A stretch of DNA of 6,632 bases from positions 1-6,632 of the forward strand of contig CANNTX010000047.1 of assembly GCA_947522695.1 (NCBI GenBank), in the 5' to 3' direction. Made by a program: the position numbers and the translations under genes. This document shows, piece after piece, positions 1-6,427 of the stretch. This stretch comes from an uncultured Bacilli bacterium (lineage in GTDB: Bacteria; Bacillota_I; Bacilli_A; RF39; UBA660). Numbering within the stretch: the first letter of the stretch is position 1; every line of letters begins with the position of its first letter. Under the pieces are notes generated by a model. It saw only the letters and a program-made list of their open reading frames with translations, was not told the DNA's origin and ran no database searches.

Positions 1-84
1 CCTTCCTTGGTTCTATATATTTCTATATTACCATAGAAAGGATTTTCACTTTACACAAATTTATTTACAGACTCAACTGTTTTT

Positions 85-2862
85 TTAACATCCGGCTTTT
101 AGTGTTCTTTGAATTGTTTTACTTGATTTTCCATTGTATATTGCTTTATGTGTTAATATGTAACTTGTAGTACAATCCATTGATGTAACATTACATTCTT
201 CTCCAGTCAATTCTTCAAGACATGTTGTTGTATATGATGCTTTATCTGTTATGTCATTATTATTTGAATGAACTTTTAATGGTTTATTGTTTTTAATGAA
301 ATTATAATATTCAGCAACGGTCATACTTGATGCTCCATTAAGTTCAACTGAAATATTTTCGTCTGGATTGTCATTTATAGCATTTACAGTAACTGTTGCT
401 GGATCTGATGCATTACTTTTAAAGATTGAATATGCTGATTTTACCATAAATGTTGTATTATTAGTAATTGTACCAGTATATGTATATGTTGTTCCAGTAG
501 AGAAGGCTACATAATTATAACCACTACCATTATTTACATATATGTCATAACCAAAGTTACCAATATTTGCTGCATTATATTCTTTACGTTTACCTAAATA
601 TTTTTCAGCCCATACCCCATAATTTTCTTTAAAGTAATTATCTAGGAATGTATCACTTACTGCATCAGGAGTATTAATGCCATTCCAAGTTAATGTTACG
701 ATGTTAGTTCCAGAAACATAATCGGCTTTAATATTCGTTGGAGCAGATAATTTACTAAATCTTGTTGATTCTGTATCAGGAACTGTTCCTTCTTTGAAAT
801 ATTCAACACTCTTTAGATTGTCAGGTGTATATTCACTTGCTAATTGAATTGGATTTGTTTCTAATTCAATTGTTGCAGTAACGACTGATGCTGGTTTAGT
901 AAATATTTTATTAGTACTATTAATTTTAGATGTTAATTCTCTTACAATAGCTTTTTTGACGGTGTTTGCTGCTGATGATGTAAGACATGTGTTTCCTTTA
1001 TTTTCATCATATCCAACCCATACTGCGTATGAATATTCTGGAGTATATGTTACTTGCCATGAGTCACCGATAATATCTCCTTTAACTGTACATCCTTTTT
1101 TGGTAGCTGCTGGAATTGTTGATGTACCTGTTTTACTTGCTACTTCAGTGCCACTTTTTGATCCTGCTGATACTTCGCCACTTTTAACTGCATAAGTTAA
1201 TATTGCGTTGATCATATAAGCTGTTGAATCACTCATAACTGTTCTTTTTTCGGGTGTTACAGTATAAATTTCACCAGTATCTAAAAATTCAATTTCGGTA
1301 AATGAATATGGTTCAATATAAACACCACCTCTTGCAAATGTGGCATAAGCTGCTGACATTTGTAATGGGTTAACTCCGTTAAATCCACCGATACTATGGG
1401 CTTCGTTAATATATCCGTTTTCGTATTCTGGTGTAATTCCTAAACCAGTTACGAATGTTTTGAGTTGATTTTGAGATAATTGTTGAAATGCATATAAGGC
1501 AGGAATATTTCTTGAAGATGCTAGAGCAGTTTTAATAGTCATTATACCTTTATATCTATTATCCCAGTTTTTAATATATCCGCCATTACTATAAGTATAT
1601 TCATCATCAACAACCATTTGACCAGTACTCCAATTTAAATATTCGATTGCTGGACCGTAGTCAAAAATTGGTTTAGCAGATGATCCTGGATGACGTTTAA
1701 TCATTGTAGCATAGTTATAATTTCTTTCATCATTTTTACGATTGGCACCAACAGCGACAATTGCTCCTGTGTTAACATCAGTAACAGCAACACCAGCTCT
1801 AATATATTCGTTAGGCCATTTTAAATTTTTATTTGTTCCAGCATATAAATCATTTAAGACGTCTTGTTTTGATTGAATCATAGTTGATTTAATTTTCATT
1901 GGAACAATATATGGGTTTTTACCAGTTCTTTTAATTACTTCTTCAACAACAGTATTAATAAATCCAATATTCTTGTTATTAGATCTGCTACCGTTATAAA
2001 TCATATCTTTAACTTTAATTGATTTTGCAATTTCACATTCTTCGTCATTAATGTAACCATGACGTTTCATTAAATTTAATACTTGATTTCTTCTGGCTTC
2101 AGCCTTTTCAGGATAATTTATTGGGTTATAAGCAGATGGGGCTTGGAATAATCCAACAAGTAGAGCAGCTTCAGCTAAATTAACTTCACTAATTGATTTA
2201 TTAAAGTAAGTTTGGGCAGCTTGTTCAATACCAAAAGCACTACTTCCTAAATTAGGAATATTTACATAAAATTCAATTAATTGTTCTTTTGTATAAGTTT
2301 TTTCTAATTTAAATACAGACATATACATATCGGTAAATTTACGAACTAATCCTTTAATACCACTTGATTCATAACCACTATATCTTTGTTTAGCAATTTG
2401 CATTGTTAAAGTAGAAGCACCACCGGCACCACTTTGACCTAAAACTTGACCAATAGATGCTTTTATAAATCTTGCTAAGTCAACACCGTGATGTTGAAAG
2501 AATCTTGAATCTTCAGTAGCTACTAGAGCATCAACGAATACCTCAGGTAAATCATCATAAGTAACTCTTTGTCTATTTTCAGTACCAAGTCTGGCAATTT
2601 CATTATTTTCAGAATCATAGACTATGGATGCTTCTTTAGTATATAAGTTATTGACATCGAAATCAGGAGCAGATATTACAATATATATCGCAAACGCGAA
2701 TCCGAGAATAAATACCGATACAAGTATAAGCATGATAATTATTAGGATCTTTTCTCCTAAATTACCTTTCTTAAATCTTCTTTTAAAAGCACTTAAATTA
2801 CCTTTATCATTAGATTTAATATTTGTTTTTTTAGTTCTTTTCTTTATTTTAATCTTTTTCAT
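85..2862 (-). CDS. ponA: Class A (bifunctional) penicillin-binding protein, PBP1A type
   Basis: A 925-aa membrane-anchored peptidoglycan synthase: a glycosyltransferase (GT51) that polymerises lipid II plus a penicillin-binding transpeptidase that cross-links strands outside the membrane. A Lys/Arg-rich cytosolic tail (1-38) precedes one transmembrane helix (about 39-64). GT51 (about 80-240) shows ATEDSRFFQHHG with catalytic E117, GGASTLTMQ (147-155) and RKFTD (174-178), where D178 replaces the usual second glutamate. The transpeptidase (about 350-640) has SSAK (nucleophile S394, K397), SRN (450-452) and KTGT (577-580), so it should be active. The C-terminus is long for the family: a fibronectin-III-like segment (about 705-828) with an insertion of about 40 residues, then a unique tail (about 838-925) with cysteines at 881, 890, 897 and 925. 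The ATG overlaps the recU stop, and the Shine-Dalgarno site lies inside recU. The recU-PBP pairing matches Bacillus recU-ponA. The family assignment is very sure; the symbol rests on synteny. Confidence 0.95.
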   Translation of the reverse strand: MKKIKIKKRTKKTNIKSNDKGNLSAFKRRFKKGNLGEKILIIIMLILVSVFILGFAFAIYIVISAPDFDVNNLYTKEASIVYDSENNEIARLGTENRQRVTYDDLPEVFVDALVATEDSRFFQHHGVDLARFIKASIGQVLGQSGAGGASTLTMQIAKQRYSGYESSGIKGLVRKFTDMYMSVFKLEKTYTKEQLIEFYVNIPNLGSSAFGIEQAAQTYFNKSISEVNLAEAALLVGLFQAPSAYNPINYPEKAEARRNQVLNLMKRHGYINDEECEIAKSIKVKDMIYNGSRSNNKNIGFINTVVEEVIKRTGKNPYIVPMKIKSTMIQSKQDVLNDLYAGTNKNLKWPNEYIRAGVAVTDVNTGAIVAVGANRKNDERNYNYATMIKRHPGSSAKPIFDYGPAIEYLNWSTGQMVVDDEYTYSNGGYIKNWDNRYKGIMTIKTALASSRNIPALYAFQQLSQNQLKTFVTGLGITPEYENGYINEAHSIGGFNGVNPLQMSAAYATFARGGVYIEPYSFTEIEFLDTGEIYTVTPEKRTVMSDSTAYMINAILTYAVKSGEVSAGSKSGTEVASKTGTSTIPAATKKGCTVKGDIIGDSWQVTYTPEYSYAVWVGYDENKGNTCLTSSAANTVKKAIVRELTSKINSTNKIFTKPASVVTATIELETNPIQLASEYTPDNLKSVEYFKEGTVPDTESTRFSKLSAPTNIKADYVSGTNIVTLTWNGINTPDAVSDTFLDNYFKENYGVWAEKYLGKRKEYNAANIGNFGYDIYVNNGSGYNYVAFSTGTTYTYTGTITNNTTFMVKSAYSIFKSNASDPATVTVNAINDNPDENISVELNGASSMTVAEYYNFIKNNKPLKVHSNNNDITDKASYTTTCLEELTGEECNVTSMDCTTSYILTHKAIYNGKSSKTIQRTLKAGC

Positions 2863-2879
2863 TTTTTTATTTCTCCTTT
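2859..2879 (-). promoter_or_regulatory. Shine-Dalgarno site and ATGA stop/start overlap coupling recU to the PBP gene
   Basis: On the minus strand AAAGGAGAA (2879-2871) lies in the last codons of recU, with GGAG 10 nt before the PBP ATG (2862-2860). The recU TGA (2861-2859) overlaps that ATG as ATGA. This fixes the PBP start and implies co-transcription and translational coupling. Confidence 0.85.
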
Positions 2880-3425
2880 AAAATAAACATTATCAATAGT
2901 GTCAATATAATTTAATATGGGATTATAACTATATTCAATTTGATAACCTTTTTCTTCTATATAAGAGTAGGGAATACTTTTTTTATTATTATTTTCAATA
3001 AAATTAATAATATCTTCTCCTTTAAGTAAAAATACTTTATTTTGAATATCTATAAGTAAGAATGTAATACCTTCATGTTTAATTATCGTCTTCATATGTT
3101 TTAATTGATGAGGATGAATATTAGATAAAGGAAAAGAATTTATATTAAGAGTTTTTTTTGCATCAAAATCAATATATTTTCCTTTGTATAAACCAACATA
3201 ATCTAAAGTGGATTTTTGATTTAAGTATCCTTCAACTTTAGGTATATCATTAGTATATGTTACTTTCTTTATTTTAACAGGGGTAGGTTTCTTATAAATT
3301 ACAGCGATGTCTTCACTTAAATAATAGTCATTTGCTTCATTAATAAGAGTTTCTAAATCCATTCCTCTGTTGGCAAAAGATATATTCTTTTTAACTTTCT
3401 TTTTAATATTATTTGGATATAACAA
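2859..3425 (-). CDS. recU: Holliday junction resolvase RecU
   Basis: A 188-aa cytosolic endonuclease that cuts Holliday junctions in recombination and chromosome segregation; it is the resolvase typical of Bacillota in place of RuvC. Family landmarks are an N-terminal YPNN (3-6), NRGMDLE (19-25), AVIYKKPTPVKI (41-52), STLDYVG with D75, and YIDFDAK with D88 and K90. The segment NSFPLSNIHPHQLKHM (96-111) follows. In Bacillus RecU, as I recall it, the metal-binding residues are D88, E101 and K103; here they correspond to D75, D88 and K90, a conservative Glu-to-Asp change, and the usual AKET reads AKKT. The start is TTG at 3425-3423: it sits 6 nt after GGGTGA, and the resulting MLYPNN matches the MIRYPNG beginning of Bacillus RecU. 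The next in-frame ATG (M22) would delete part of the conserved N-terminus. It heads the operon with the PBP gene and has its own promoter. Confidence 0.95.
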   Translation of the reverse strand: MLYPNNIKKKVKKNISFANRGMDLETLINEANDYYLSEDIAVIYKKPTPVKIKKVTYTNDIPKVEGYLNQKSTLDYVGLYKGKYIDFDAKKTLNINSFPLSNIHPHQLKHMKTIIKHEGITFLLIDIQNKVFLLKGEDIINFIENNNKKSIPYSYIEEKGYQIEYSYNPILNYIDTIDNVYFKGEIKK

Positions 3426-3437
3426 TACGTATCACCC
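3423..3437 (-). promoter_or_regulatory. Ribosome binding site fixing the TTG start of recU
   Basis: Minus-strand GGGTGA (3437-3432) stands 6 nt before TTG (3425-3423). No in-frame ATG lies near enough to use this site. With a predicted transcript start near 3438, the leader would be only about a dozen bases, almost entirely the ribosome binding site. Confidence 0.7.
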
Positions 3438-3444
3438 ATTAATA

Positions 3445-3473
3445 ATTATACTTTAGGTTTAAGATTTTTTCCA
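3445..3473 (-). promoter_or_regulatory. Sigma-A-type promoter for recU-PBP
   Basis: Reading the minus strand, the -35 is TGGAAA (3473-3468), the spacer is 17 bp and the -10 is a perfect TATAAT (3450-3445). The predicted start is near 3438, just upstream of the recU Shine-Dalgarno site. The -35 matches consensus at only 4 of 6 positions. Confidence 0.65.
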
Positions 3474-3478
3474 CATGT

Positions 3479-3507
3479 TTGCAATTTTTTAACATCTTTA
3501 TTATAAT
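3479..3507 (+). promoter_or_regulatory. Sigma-A-type promoter for the ysxC operon
   Basis: The -35 is TTGCAA (3479-3484), the spacer 17 bp and the -10 a perfect TATAAT (3502-3507). The predicted start is near 3514, giving a leader of about 40 nt to the ysxC ATG. Its -35 lies 5 bp from the -35 of the divergent recU promoter. Confidence 0.7.
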
Positions 3508-3553
3508 TAAAGTGTAAACTAAGAGTTTATTTGATTGAATTGAGGAAAATTAT

Positions 3554-4138
3554 ATGAAAATTGAAACAAGTAATTTAGAAGTTATTGCTATAAGAACAAG
3601 TCAGTACCCAACTGATAATAAACCTGAATTTTTATTGGTAGGAAGATCTAACGTTGGTAAGAGTAGTTTTATTAATACGATGATTGGTAGAAAAAACTAT
3701 GCTAAAACTAGTGCAACTCCTGGTAAAACTCAAACTTTAAATTTTTATTTATGTAATAATTCATTTTATTTAGTTGATGTTCCGGGATATGGTTATGCAA
3801 GTGTAAGTAAAGCAACTCAAAAGAAGTTTGGTTTAATGATTGAAGAATATTTAAAAACTAGAAGTAATTTAAAGAATGTTTTTATGATAATTGATGGAAG
3901 AAATAAACCAACAGAAAATGATGTATTAATGTACAATTATTTAAAATATTATAATATACCGGTTACTATTATTGCTAATAAATATGATAAAATAAGTGTT
4001 AATAATAGAGAAAAAACTTTAAAAAATATTACTAATATATTAAAACTTAATGAAGATGATAAGATAATTTATTTTTCTTCAGTAAATAAAAAGGGAAGAG
4101 ATGAAGTAGGCAAGGTAATTGCTGAATATTTAAAATAA
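3554..4138 (+). CDS. ysxC: Ribosome biogenesis GTP-binding protein YsxC/EngB
   Basis: A 194-aa cytosolic GTPase of the TrmE-Era-EngA-YihA-Septin class, needed for late large-subunit ribosome assembly in Bacillus and usually essential. The whole G-domain is present: G1 GRSNVGKS (30-37), the G2 region with ATPGKTQTLNFY (54-65), G3 DVPGYGYA (75-82, the DxPG form), G4 NKYD (142-145) and G5 SSVNKKG (175-181). Length is normal for the family. The G4 preceding residues (IIANKYDK) differ from the more common TKADK form but keep NKxD. The ATG at 3554 follows GAGGA (3542-3546) by 7 nt. It is the first gene of the plus-strand operon, stops with TAA and is followed after one base by the LRR-like gene. 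Confidence 0.97.
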   Translation: MKIETSNLEVIAIRTSQYPTDNKPEFLLVGRSNVGKSSFINTMIGRKNYAKTSATPGKTQTLNFYLCNNSFYLVDVPGYGYASVSKATQKKFGLMIEEYLKTRSNLKNVFMIIDGRNKPTENDVLMYNYLKYYNIPVTIIANKYDKISVNNREKTLKNITNILKLNEDDKIIYFSSVNKKGRDEVGKVIAEYLK

Positions 4139-4139
4139 T

Positions 4140-5903
4140 ATGGACTTAAATAAGGATTTAAAATATATAAAGAAAAAATATGGTGAAAAAATGATGCATT
4201 ATTGTAGGGAATGTTTTCCTACAATTTTAAATGTGCCAGGTAAATTAGTTGAAATATTAAATACCCATTTTTATTATGTTAGAGATAGTTTATATATAGA
4301 CATTGTAAATAATCATAAGGAAGAAGAATTTAATGACTATATTTATAGTAGGGCAGGACTAAAAAATGAATATGATATAAAGGATGTAAGCAAGACACCT
4401 AAAGAATTATTAAATGATGTTGGTTATGACTTTTATGAATGTAAGACTGTAGAAGATATTATGGATTTTAAAAAATATTACGCTTCAGGGGAAGATTTAT
4501 GTACTTTTTGGAGTCCTGATTCGAGATTAAAAAGAATGTTTATATTTTTTGCGGTTAAGAAAAATGCTTTAGATATTAAAAGAGAAAATTTTGTAATTCC
4601 TGATAGAGAAGATGATTATGGAACAAGTGTAATTTCAATTCAGTTTTCTAGGGATAAATATAATCATCTATCAATTAAAAATCGTTATAATGAATCAGTT
4701 AATAATCCAGATTCAACTTTTAATAATAATTTAGATAATATTGTACCGGGACTAACAATGAGTTTTTATAAAGCTTATGGAATTAAAGAAGTATATTTTG
4801 AAAATTCAGAATTTCAAATGGAAAACTACGTAAGTGTAAATGAAGAATATTTTAAATTTAACTATAAATTAAATGATATATATTATTGTACAAATAATGT
4901 TATAGTAGATAATGGTAATGTGATTAGATATGATCCTGAAAAATATATAATAATGGATTATTTTATAATTGATTTAGTTAATAAAAAGGTAGATGTTTAT
5001 GATAGCAAACTAAGAGATAGTTTTAGTGAAGTAATTGGCAAAATTAAAAATATTGAAATTGTTAGGGGAGAAAAAGATAAGAAGGTATATATTACAAATG
5101 AGGAAGATAATATTTTTGAACTTACTTTGTCTTTTGATAATAAATTGATTGGAATAAAAAATAATAGAATAGATAAATTACCTAATCGTTTCTTGATTTC
5201 AGGAGAATATCTTAAAAATATGGAATTTAGTAATGTTAGAGAGATTGGTAATGATGTGTTATATGCTAATATGGATTTAGAATATTTTAATTTAAGTAAG
5301 GCAGAAGTTATTGGCAATTATTTCTTAGCTAATAATATTAAATTAATGGATGTTGATTTAAATAAAACTATAATGATTGGCGATGACTTTTTAAAGAGAA
5401 ATATTATAGTTCAAAGTATAAATTTTGATTCACTACAAAGAGTAGGAAATAGTTTTATGTTTTCTAATAGAGGGTTAAGTTCAATTGTAATACCTAATTT
5501 AAGTTATACTGGTAAATGTTTCTTTAAATCAAATGATAAGGTCTTATTTGCTTCTTTTCCTTCTCTTCAAGAAACTGGTGATTTCTTTATGAATGATGCA
5601 AAGAACTTAAGAATGTTTGAAGCAGATAATTTGAGAGTTACTGGTGACATGTTTATGATGGCTAATAAAGAACTTGATTATATATCACTACCAAATTTAA
5701 TTAAAACTGGTAAATTATTTTTAGCTGCTAATCAGATTATAATGAGTGTTAATTTACCAAATCTTTCTTATTTACCGAAATATTTTTTACGTAATGCGGG
5801 AGAACTGGAAAGTATAACATTAGCAGATAATTGTAGTTGGGATGATATTTATAATAAAAAGTTATTAGAATTAATGTATGAGAAGAGGGGAAAAACTTTA
5901 TGA
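4140..5903 (+). CDS. Unrecognised cytosolic protein with C-terminal 22-residue leucine-rich-like (BspA-type) repeats
   Basis: A 587-aa protein whose function I do not recognise. The N-terminus is charged, with no signal peptide or transmembrane segment, so it is probably cytosolic. Residues 1-110 are likely helical (KKKYGEKMMHYCRECFPTIL at 11-30). Residues 110-345 are a mixed, Asp/Asn/Tyr-rich region containing IKNRYNESVNNPDSTFNNNL (179-198). Residues 350-547 are nine repeats of exactly 22 residues, resembling BspA/LRR_5 repeats, with a degenerate tenth; the protein ends in a basic tail. Leucine-rich arrays usually bind proteins, so a scaffold role is inference. The ATG lies one base after the ysxC stop with no Shine-Dalgarno site, so initiation presumably depends on coupling. 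The alternative M19 (4194-4196) has GGTGA 7 nt upstream and would shorten the protein by 18 residues. The TGA stop overlaps the next start as ATGA and is followed directly by an in-frame TAA. Confidence 0.9.
   Translation: MDLNKDLKYIKKKYGEKMMHYCRECFPTILNVPGKLVEILNTHFYYVRDSLYIDIVNNHKEEEFNDYIYSRAGLKNEYDIKDVSKTPKELLNDVGYDFYECKTVEDIMDFKKYYASGEDLCTFWSPDSRLKRMFIFFAVKKNALDIKRENFVIPDREDDYGTSVISIQFSRDKYNHLSIKNRYNESVNNPDSTFNNNLDNIVPGLTMSFYKAYGIKEVYFENSEFQMENYVSVNEEYFKFNYKLNDIYYCTNNVIVDNGNVIRYDPEKYIIMDYFIIDLVNKKVDVYDSKLRDSFSEVIGKIKNIEIVRGEKDKKVYITNEEDNIFELTLSFDNKLIGIKNNRIDKLPNRFLISGEYLKNMEFSNVREIGNDVLYANMDLEYFNLSKAEVIGNYFLANNIKLMDVDLNKTIMIGDDFLKRNIIVQSINFDSLQRVGNSFMFSNRGLSSIVIPNLSYTGKCFFKSNDKVLFASFPSLQETGDFFMNDAKNLRMFEADNLRVTGDMFMMANKELDYISLPNLIKTGKLFLAANQIIMSVNLPNLSYLPKYFLRNAGELESITLADNCSWDDIYNKKLLELMYEKRGKTL
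5187..5780 (+). repeat. Nine tandem 22-codon repeats in the LRR-like gene
   Basis: Residues 350-547 divide without a gap into nine 22-residue units beginning at 350, 372, 394, 416, 438, 460, 482, 504 and 526. Position 2 is usually Phe, 3 Leu/Met/Phe, 6 Asn (7 of 9), 9 usually Leu, 12 mostly Ile/Phe, 14 mostly Leu/Phe, 17 commonly Leu, 20 Ile/Val/Thr and 21 Gly (8 of 9; Pro in the last). Several units carry PNL or PSL at 15-17. A degenerate unit (548-569) caps the array. The repeat is at protein level; the DNA copies have diverged, which argues against recent expansion. Confidence 0.85.
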
Positions 5904-6178
5904 TAAAATTGTTAATTAATAAAATAGATGGTTATAATTATTATTTAAATGATGTTAATTCAAATGATAGTTATATTATTAATATAGAATTTTATGGTGT
6001 TTTACCTGTTATTAATGACTATTTATATTTGAATTATCCATTAACTAAAGAAAAAATACTTAATATTGGTCCATTAACAAGCGAATGTGGAAATGAAGTA
6101 TTAAGTGAAGATGATGATGATTTTGTTAAACTTGAACATGATGGTAAAATTATTTATTTAAAGAGAATATATGGTTAA
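5900..6178 (+). CDS. Small unrecognised acidic protein coupled to the LRR-like gene
   Basis: A 92-aa protein of unknown function with no signal peptide or membrane segment. It alternates hydrophobic and polar residues in short stretches (IKLLINKI, YIINIEFYGV, KIIYLKRIYG), suggesting a small beta-barrel or sandwich; an OB-like or SH3-like fold is a guess. An acidic run (SEDDDDF, 69-75) separates the core from a basic C-terminal strand. The ATG overlaps the upstream TGA as ATGA, with AGGGG (5886-5890) 9 nt before it, so it is co-translated with the LRR-like protein and may act with it. It ends in TAA immediately before an intrinsic terminator and is the last gene of the ysxC operon. Confidence 0.85.
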   Translation: MIKLLINKIDGYNYYLNDVNSNDSYIINIEFYGVLPVINDYLYLNYPLTKEKILNIGPLTSECGNEVLSEDDDDFVKLEHDGKIIYLKRIYG

Positions 6179-6209
6179 AACTGTTAAAATTAGCAGTTTT
6201 TTCTTTTTT
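6178..6209 (+). terminator. Intrinsic terminator of the ysxC operon
   Basis: The stem is 6178-6185 (AAACTGTT) pairing with 6192-6199 (AGCAGTTT) through one T-G wobble, with a 6-nt loop. It is followed by a T-rich tract to 6209 broken only by one C at 6203. It begins at the last base of the 92-aa gene's stop codon. Confidence 0.8.
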
Positions 6210-6223
6210 AATGATTTTAATAC

Positions 6224-6252
6224 TTGATTTATGTTAAAAAATATTATAGAAT
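6224..6252 (+). promoter_or_regulatory. Promoter of the tRNA-Arg gene
   Basis: The -35 is TTGATT (6224-6229), the spacer 17 bp and the -10 TAGAAT (6247-6252). The predicted start near 6259 leaves about 15 nt before the mature tRNA 5' end. An operon terminator upstream and a terminator downstream make the tRNA an independent unit. Confidence 0.65.
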
Positions 6253-6273
6253 TAACTTGTTCATTTGAGATAT

Positions 6274-6350
6274 GTCCCCGTAGCTCAGCTGGATAGAGCA
6301 TACGCCTTCTAAGCGTACGGTCGCGCGTTCGAATCGCGCCGGAGACACCA
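6274..6350 (+). tRNA. tRNA-Arg (anticodon UCU), CCA encoded
   Basis: A full cloverleaf of 77 nt. The acceptor arm is 6274-6280 with 6340-6346; the D stem GCTC/GAGC is 6283-6286 with 6296-6299; the anticodon stem TACGC/GCGTA is 6301-6305 with 6313-6317. The anticodon is TCT at 6308-6310, preceded by T33. The T arm GCGCG/CGCGC is 6323-6327 with 6335-6339, around TTCGAAT. The discriminator base is A6347 and CCA is genome-encoded at 6348-6350. It reads AGA/AGG, the arginine codons an AT-rich genome relies on. One oddity is that acceptor pair 4-69 is C6277 against A6343, a mismatch in an otherwise sound stem. Confidence 0.97.
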
Positions 6351-6362
6351 TATATTGATATT

Positions 6363-6386
6363 AAGCTCTTGATTAAGAGCTTTTTT
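6363..6386 (+). terminator. Intrinsic terminator after tRNA-Arg
   Basis: A perfect 8-bp stem AAGCTCTT / AAGAGCTT (6363-6370 with 6375-6382) has a 4-nt loop. Its 3' arm merges into six T residues (6381-6386). It lies 12 nt after the CCA end. Confidence 0.9.
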
Positions 6387-6427
6387 CGTGTGATAAGGTT
6401 TTGTGTTAGTTAACTCAGAAAATAAAA

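Noticed and set aside
1..10. Shine-Dalgarno-like AAGGAAGG on the minus strand (positions 8-1) at the window edge
   Set aside because: It could serve a next gene in the recU-PBP operon, but no start codon is visible inside the window, so no feature was called.
19..41. Possible terminator hairpin TTTCTAT/ATAGAAA downstream of the PBP gene
   Set aside because: The stem is AT-rich and weak, and no T tract follows on the minus strand. The operon may continue beyond the left edge.
2..88. Short plus-strand open frame at the left edge, ending at a TAA opposite the PBP stop
   Set aside because: Only 28 codons with no recognisable sequence; chance openness in AT-rich DNA cannot be excluded.
956..1195. 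Plus-strand open frame of 79 codons opposite the PBP gene
   Set aside because: It lies antisense within the transpeptidase-coding region, has no Shine-Dalgarno site and no recognisable domain; it is a shadow of the conserved gene.
2624..2881. Plus-strand open frame with a hydrophobic, Leu/Phe-rich tail, antisense to the PBP N-terminus
   Set aside because: The hydrophobicity arises from the complement of the Lys-rich and Ile-rich codons of the PBP tail and membrane helix; there is no ribosome binding site.
4997..5317. Minus-strand open frame of 106 codons opposite the LRR-like gene
   Set aside because: It is a shadow in low-complexity AT-rich sequence, with no start signals and no match to known motifs.
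2859..5903. Possibility that TGA encodes tryptophan (Mycoplasma-type code), given the extreme AT content
   Set aside because: Conserved tryptophans in the PBP are TGG, no in-frame TGA interrupts any conserved domain, and both TGA stops overlap the next gene's ATG in the usual ATGA way.
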